Source: Caldifarciminota bacterium
GTDB taxonomy: Bacteria; Hydrothermota; Hydrothermia; B15-G9; WFZT01
Direction of reading: 5' to 3'
Assembly: GCA_026986235.1 (NCBI GenBank)
Contig: JALSOY010000225.1
Location: 1 to 7,864 of the forward strand
Length of the DNA stretch: 7,864 nt
The position numbers and the translations under genes were made by a program. A model generated the notes under the pieces. It ran no database searches. It saw nothing but the letters and a program-made list of their open reading frames with translations, and was not told the DNA's origin. Shown here in pieces: positions 5,752 to 7,864 of the stretch (positions within the stretch are counted from its first letter, which is position 1; the number at the start of each line of letters is the position of its first letter).

Positions 5752-6596
5752 TAGCCATATTGCTGGCAACGATCATTAATATTCAACCAGCTTTTGACTT
5801 TTTAAACACGGAACCATTCTTTACCGTCCCTGTGGCAACCGACACAGGGATCGCAGCAGTGAACAGAAATCCCGCAGGTTTAACTTCAAAAAGATCCTTC
5901 CTGTTTTCTTCCACAGACTGGATCTCTGACGCTGGAATTTCAACATTCCAGTTCAACTGGAACAACTTCGGATTAGCCATCAACTATTACAGATTTGGCA
6001 GAGTTGAGTACCAGGACAGAACACCTGACGACTACACCTCCGTTTTCTTCAATCCCTACGCATACGAAGTGAAACTCGGCAAGAGTTTCAGGGTGGATCC
6101 TGAATTGAAAGTGGGAATAATGGTCCATTACTTCCGTCAGACCATCCTGAACAGCTCTGCTGATGGATTTTACTCATCCATCGGTTTGCTCTATACACCG
6201 GCGATGATAAAAAACTTCAGTGCAGGCGTTTCCTTCGAAAACATCGGTTTCAAAAAAGGATTTATCAACCTTTTATACAGGGCACCGATCCAGGGAAATA
6301 TAGGAGTTTCCTACACCTATAAAAATTTCAAATTTGACTGGAACTTTTCCAAGGTGCTGACATACGAGGGCGCCTTTGAGAGTCTCTTTAAAGGTGATGT
6401 AAGAAACTTCGTGCAGGTCTCTTCCTCTGTAAAATCTATCTGCCTTGGTGGAGGATACGAGTTCGGTAACGATGCATCTCCATTTGTGGTGTGGATTGCC
6501 TTAAAAAAGTCCGTTGTAAAAATAGCTGCGGGGATCCGTCCAGGCACCCAGGGGTTTGATAATTTTAAAACCATTAATCTTCAGCTTGAGATATGA
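5748..6596 (+). CDS. PorV/PorQ-like outer membrane beta-barrel protein
   Basis: This 282-residue protein is probably exported to the outer membrane. Residues 1-15 are hydrophobic (IAILLATII) and end in PAF, like a signal peptide, but have no Lys or Arg at the front. Residues 29-45 (VATDTGIAAVNRNPAGL) match the N-terminal block of PorV/PorQ-type and UPF0164-type proteins, which usually reads 'A.. D.. A...NPAGL'. The rest is alternating short strands rich in Phe, Tyr, Gly and Asn, such as FGLAINYYRFG (74-84), GFYSSIGLLYTP (140-151) and NIGVSYTYKNFKFDWNFSK (184-202), typical of a barrel. It contains FENIGF (163-168), like the family's 'QNLG' strand, and ends in INLQLEI. GGGAGG 4 nt upstream and the ATGA overlap with parB fix the start. 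PorV is a type IX secretion partner in Bacteroidetes; whether that holds here is unknown. Confidence 0.72.
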   Translation: MIAILLATIINIQPAFDFLNTEPFFTVPVATDTGIAAVNRNPAGLTSKRSFLFSSTDWISDAGISTFQFNWNNFGLAINYYRFGRVEYQDRTPDDYTSVFFNPYAYEVKLGKSFRVDPELKVGIMVHYFRQTILNSSADGFYSSIGLLYTPAMIKNFSAGVSFENIGFKKGFINLLYRAPIQGNIGVSYTYKNFKFDWNFSKVLTYEGAFESLFKGDVRNFVQVSSSVKSICLGGGYEFGNDASPFVVWIALKKSVVKIAAGIRPGTQGFDNFKTINLQLEI

Positions 6597-7549
6597 AGAG
6601 GCTCCTCGACTTTGAAAGACCCATATACGAGGTAGAAAAGAAAATCAACGAACTAAAGGAAAGGGTAAAAGAATCGCCTGAATTGGAGAAGGAGATAAGG
6701 GAACTCGAAGAGCGTGCCAGAAGACTGAAGGAAAAGGTTTACAGAAATCTCACACGCTGGCAGATCGTTCAGATAGCAAGACATCCTGACAGACCTCATT
6801 TTATAGATTACATTCCCCTGATTTTCAGGGATTTTATCGAACTCCACGGCGATCGTAACTTCCGGGATGACCCCTCGATAATCGGAGGTCTTGCTACCCT
6901 TGAGGACCATAAGGTAATGATCATCGGGCAGGAAAAGGGAAGGGATACGAAAGAAAAAATATACAGAAACTTCGGAATGCCCCATCCCGAAGGCTATAGA
7001 AAGGCAAAAAGACTCATGTTGCTTGCGGAAAAATTCGGTCTTCCAGTTATTACATTCGTTGACACTCCCGGAGCCTATCCTGGAGTTGGAGCTGAAGAAA
7101 GAGGTCAGGCCTTTGCCATAGCCGAAAATCTCAAAGTTATGCTGTCTTTAAAAACTCCACTCGTAACCGTTGTCATAGGTGAAGGAGGCTCGGGAGGCGC
7201 ACTTGCCATAGCCCTCGGAGACAGGGTCTTTGCCCTCAAGTACACCATCTATTCGGTTATATCTCCCGAAGGATGTGCATCCATTCTCTGGAGGGACGGT
7301 AAACAGGCTCCAAAGGCCGCAGAGGCGTTGAAACTCACTGCTCCCGACCTGCACTCCTTTGGAATTATAGACGAGATCATCGAAGAGCCACTTGGTGGAG
7401 CCCACAATGACCCTGCATGGACGGCGGAAAAAATCAAGTCCAGAGTTACTGCAGCGGTTGAAGAACTCCTGACCGTACCTCCTGATAGGTTGATCCAGAA
7501 AAGGCGGGAGAAATATGTAAAAATCGGAAAGTACATTGAGGCAGGTTAA
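6593..7549 (+). CDS. accA: Acetyl-CoA carboxylase, carboxyltransferase subunit alpha
   Basis: AccA with AccD transfers CO2 from carboxy-biotin on AccB to acetyl-CoA, making malonyl-CoA for fatty-acid synthesis. It is cytoplasmic. The 318 residues match E. coli-type AccA (319). After an N-terminal charged helix (about 1-52, coiled-coil-like), the core shows FIELHGDR (81-88), GQEKGRDTKEK (112-122), NFGMPHPEGYRKA (126-138), FVDTPGAYPGVGAEERGQ (155-172), GEGGSGGALAIALGD (196-210), SVISPEGCASILWRD (221-235) and EPLGGAH (265-271). The crotonase-fold oxyanion glycines and SPEGCASILW block are intact. accD is not in the window, so the subunits are encoded apart or on a downstream locus. The start overlaps the preceding stop as ATGA with only a weak TTGAG upstream, so coupling is likely. 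Its TAA overlaps the hldD stop on the other strand. Confidence 0.97.
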   Translation: MKRLLDFERPIYEVEKKINELKERVKESPELEKEIRELEERARRLKEKVYRNLTRWQIVQIARHPDRPHFIDYIPLIFRDFIELHGDRNFRDDPSIIGGLATLEDHKVMIIGQEKGRDTKEKIYRNFGMPHPEGYRKAKRLMLLAEKFGLPVITFVDTPGAYPGVGAEERGQAFAIAENLKVMLSLKTPLVTVVIGEGGSGGALAIALGDRVFALKYTIYSVISPEGCASILWRDGKQAPKAAEALKLTAPDLHSFGIIDEIIEEPLGGAHNDPAWTAEKIKSRVTAAVEELLTVPPDRLIQKRREKYVKIGKYIEAG

Positions 7550-7864
7550 TCTCCAAGGTGCCTGCCGGGTTCTATGTATTCCTTTATATACTCTCTCACA
7601 GCATTCTCAAAAGTATAGAACTGTCCTGGATACCCCAGCCGTCTCAACCTTGATATATTCGCCTGTGTAAAGTACTGGTATCTCGTCCTCAGCCAGTCGG
7701 GCATTTCTATAAATTCTATATCAGGTTCCAGACCAAGGGCATTGAATACGGCGTTTGCGAGGTCAAGCCACGATCTCGCCTTCCCCGTTCCAACATTGAA
7801 GATTCCATGCGCCCTCTCATTTTTTAGAAGATAGATCACAATCTCCACTGCATCCTTAATATAA
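7546..7864 (-). CDS. hldD: ADP-L-glycero-D-manno-heptose-6-epimerase, C-terminal part
   Basis: This leftward gene enters at the right edge; about 106 C-terminal residues are present. HldD (RfaD) epimerises ADP-D-glycero-D-manno-heptose to the L-form for the LPS inner core, using NADP+. The C-terminal family blocks are clear: YIKDAVE at the cut edge, GIFNVGTGKARSWLDLANAV, IEFIEMPDWLRTRYQYFTQANISRLRRLGYPGQFYTFENAVREY. The combination 'P..L..RYQ.FTQA....LR..GY' is characteristic of HldD rather than other sugar epimerases. The Rossmann domain and catalytic Tyr-x-x-x-Lys are outside the window. The GTG at 7848 is an internal codon, since the reading frame stays open to 7864. Its TAA overlaps accA's stop by 4 bp, tail to tail. 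Confidence 0.88.
   Translation of the reverse strand, partial: YIKDAVEIVIYLLKNERAHGIFNVGTGKARSWLDLANAVFNALGLEPDIEFIEMPDWLRTRYQYFTQANISRLRRLGYPGQFYTFENAVREYIKEYIEPGRHLGD

Noticed and set aside
7546..7848. A complete 100-residue gene starting at GTG 7848
   Set aside because: The frame stays open to the window edge and the upstream residues (YIKDA) match HldD, so it is the end of a longer gene.
1..7864. CRISPR, tRNA, rRNA, insertion sequences, riboswitches
   Set aside because: No regular direct repeats, cloverleaf, transposase or long structured leader was found; leaders are very short throughout.

Overview
The window looks like chromosomal DNA from a Gram-negative-type (diderm) bacterium, possibly a thermophile. 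The diderm reading rests on the end of an ADP-heptose epimerase gene (LPS core sugar) and a PorV/PorQ-like beta-barrel gene. The proteins are rich in Lys, Glu and Arg, and the phosphoglycerate mutase is of the archaeal (ApgM) type. The mix of ApgM, a PorV-like protein, ParAB and HutU would suit an FCB-like or candidate-phylum lineage (WOR-3/Stahlbacteria or Hydrothermae type). That placement is inference only. Gene density is very high: no stretch over 90 bases lacks a gene, and no tRNA, rRNA, CRISPR array or insertion sequence was seen.

Left arm (1-3491), leftward. hutU (urocanate hydratase) comes first, followed by a strong intrinsic terminator. Then come apgM (glycolytic phosphoglycerate mutase) and a tandem universal stress protein gene that runs off the left edge. 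apgM and usp are tightly packed and probably cotranscribed.

Centre (3491-3529). A 37-bp divergent intergenic region carries two face-to-face promoters whose -10 boxes overlap, one for hutU and one for the rightward cluster.

Right arm (3529-7549), rightward. The order is rsmG, parA, parB, a PorV/PorQ-like outer membrane protein, and accA. From parA onward every neighbouring pair overlaps (23 bp, then ATGA, then ATGA). A near-consensus parS centromere (one centre base off) lies in the last codons of rsmG, just upstream of parA, so the ParABS partition system carries its own binding site. The rsmG-parA-parB order with a local parS is typical of the replication-origin region in many bacteria, but no DnaA-box cluster was seen. 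rsmG and parA each have a perfect TATAAT 7-8 nt before the ATG and no Shine-Dalgarno, which suggests leaderless mRNAs. hutU, apgM, parB and the porV-like gene have clear Shine-Dalgarno sequences.

Right edge. The end of a leftward hldD gene overlaps the accA stop codon tail to tail by 4 bp, so no terminator fits between them.

Most genes are recognisable housekeeping families. The points of most interest are regulatory: the embedded parS with extended symmetry beside the parA promoter, the overlapping divergent promoters, the probable leaderless starts, and the coupling of chromosome-partition genes to an envelope protein and fatty-acid synthesis.
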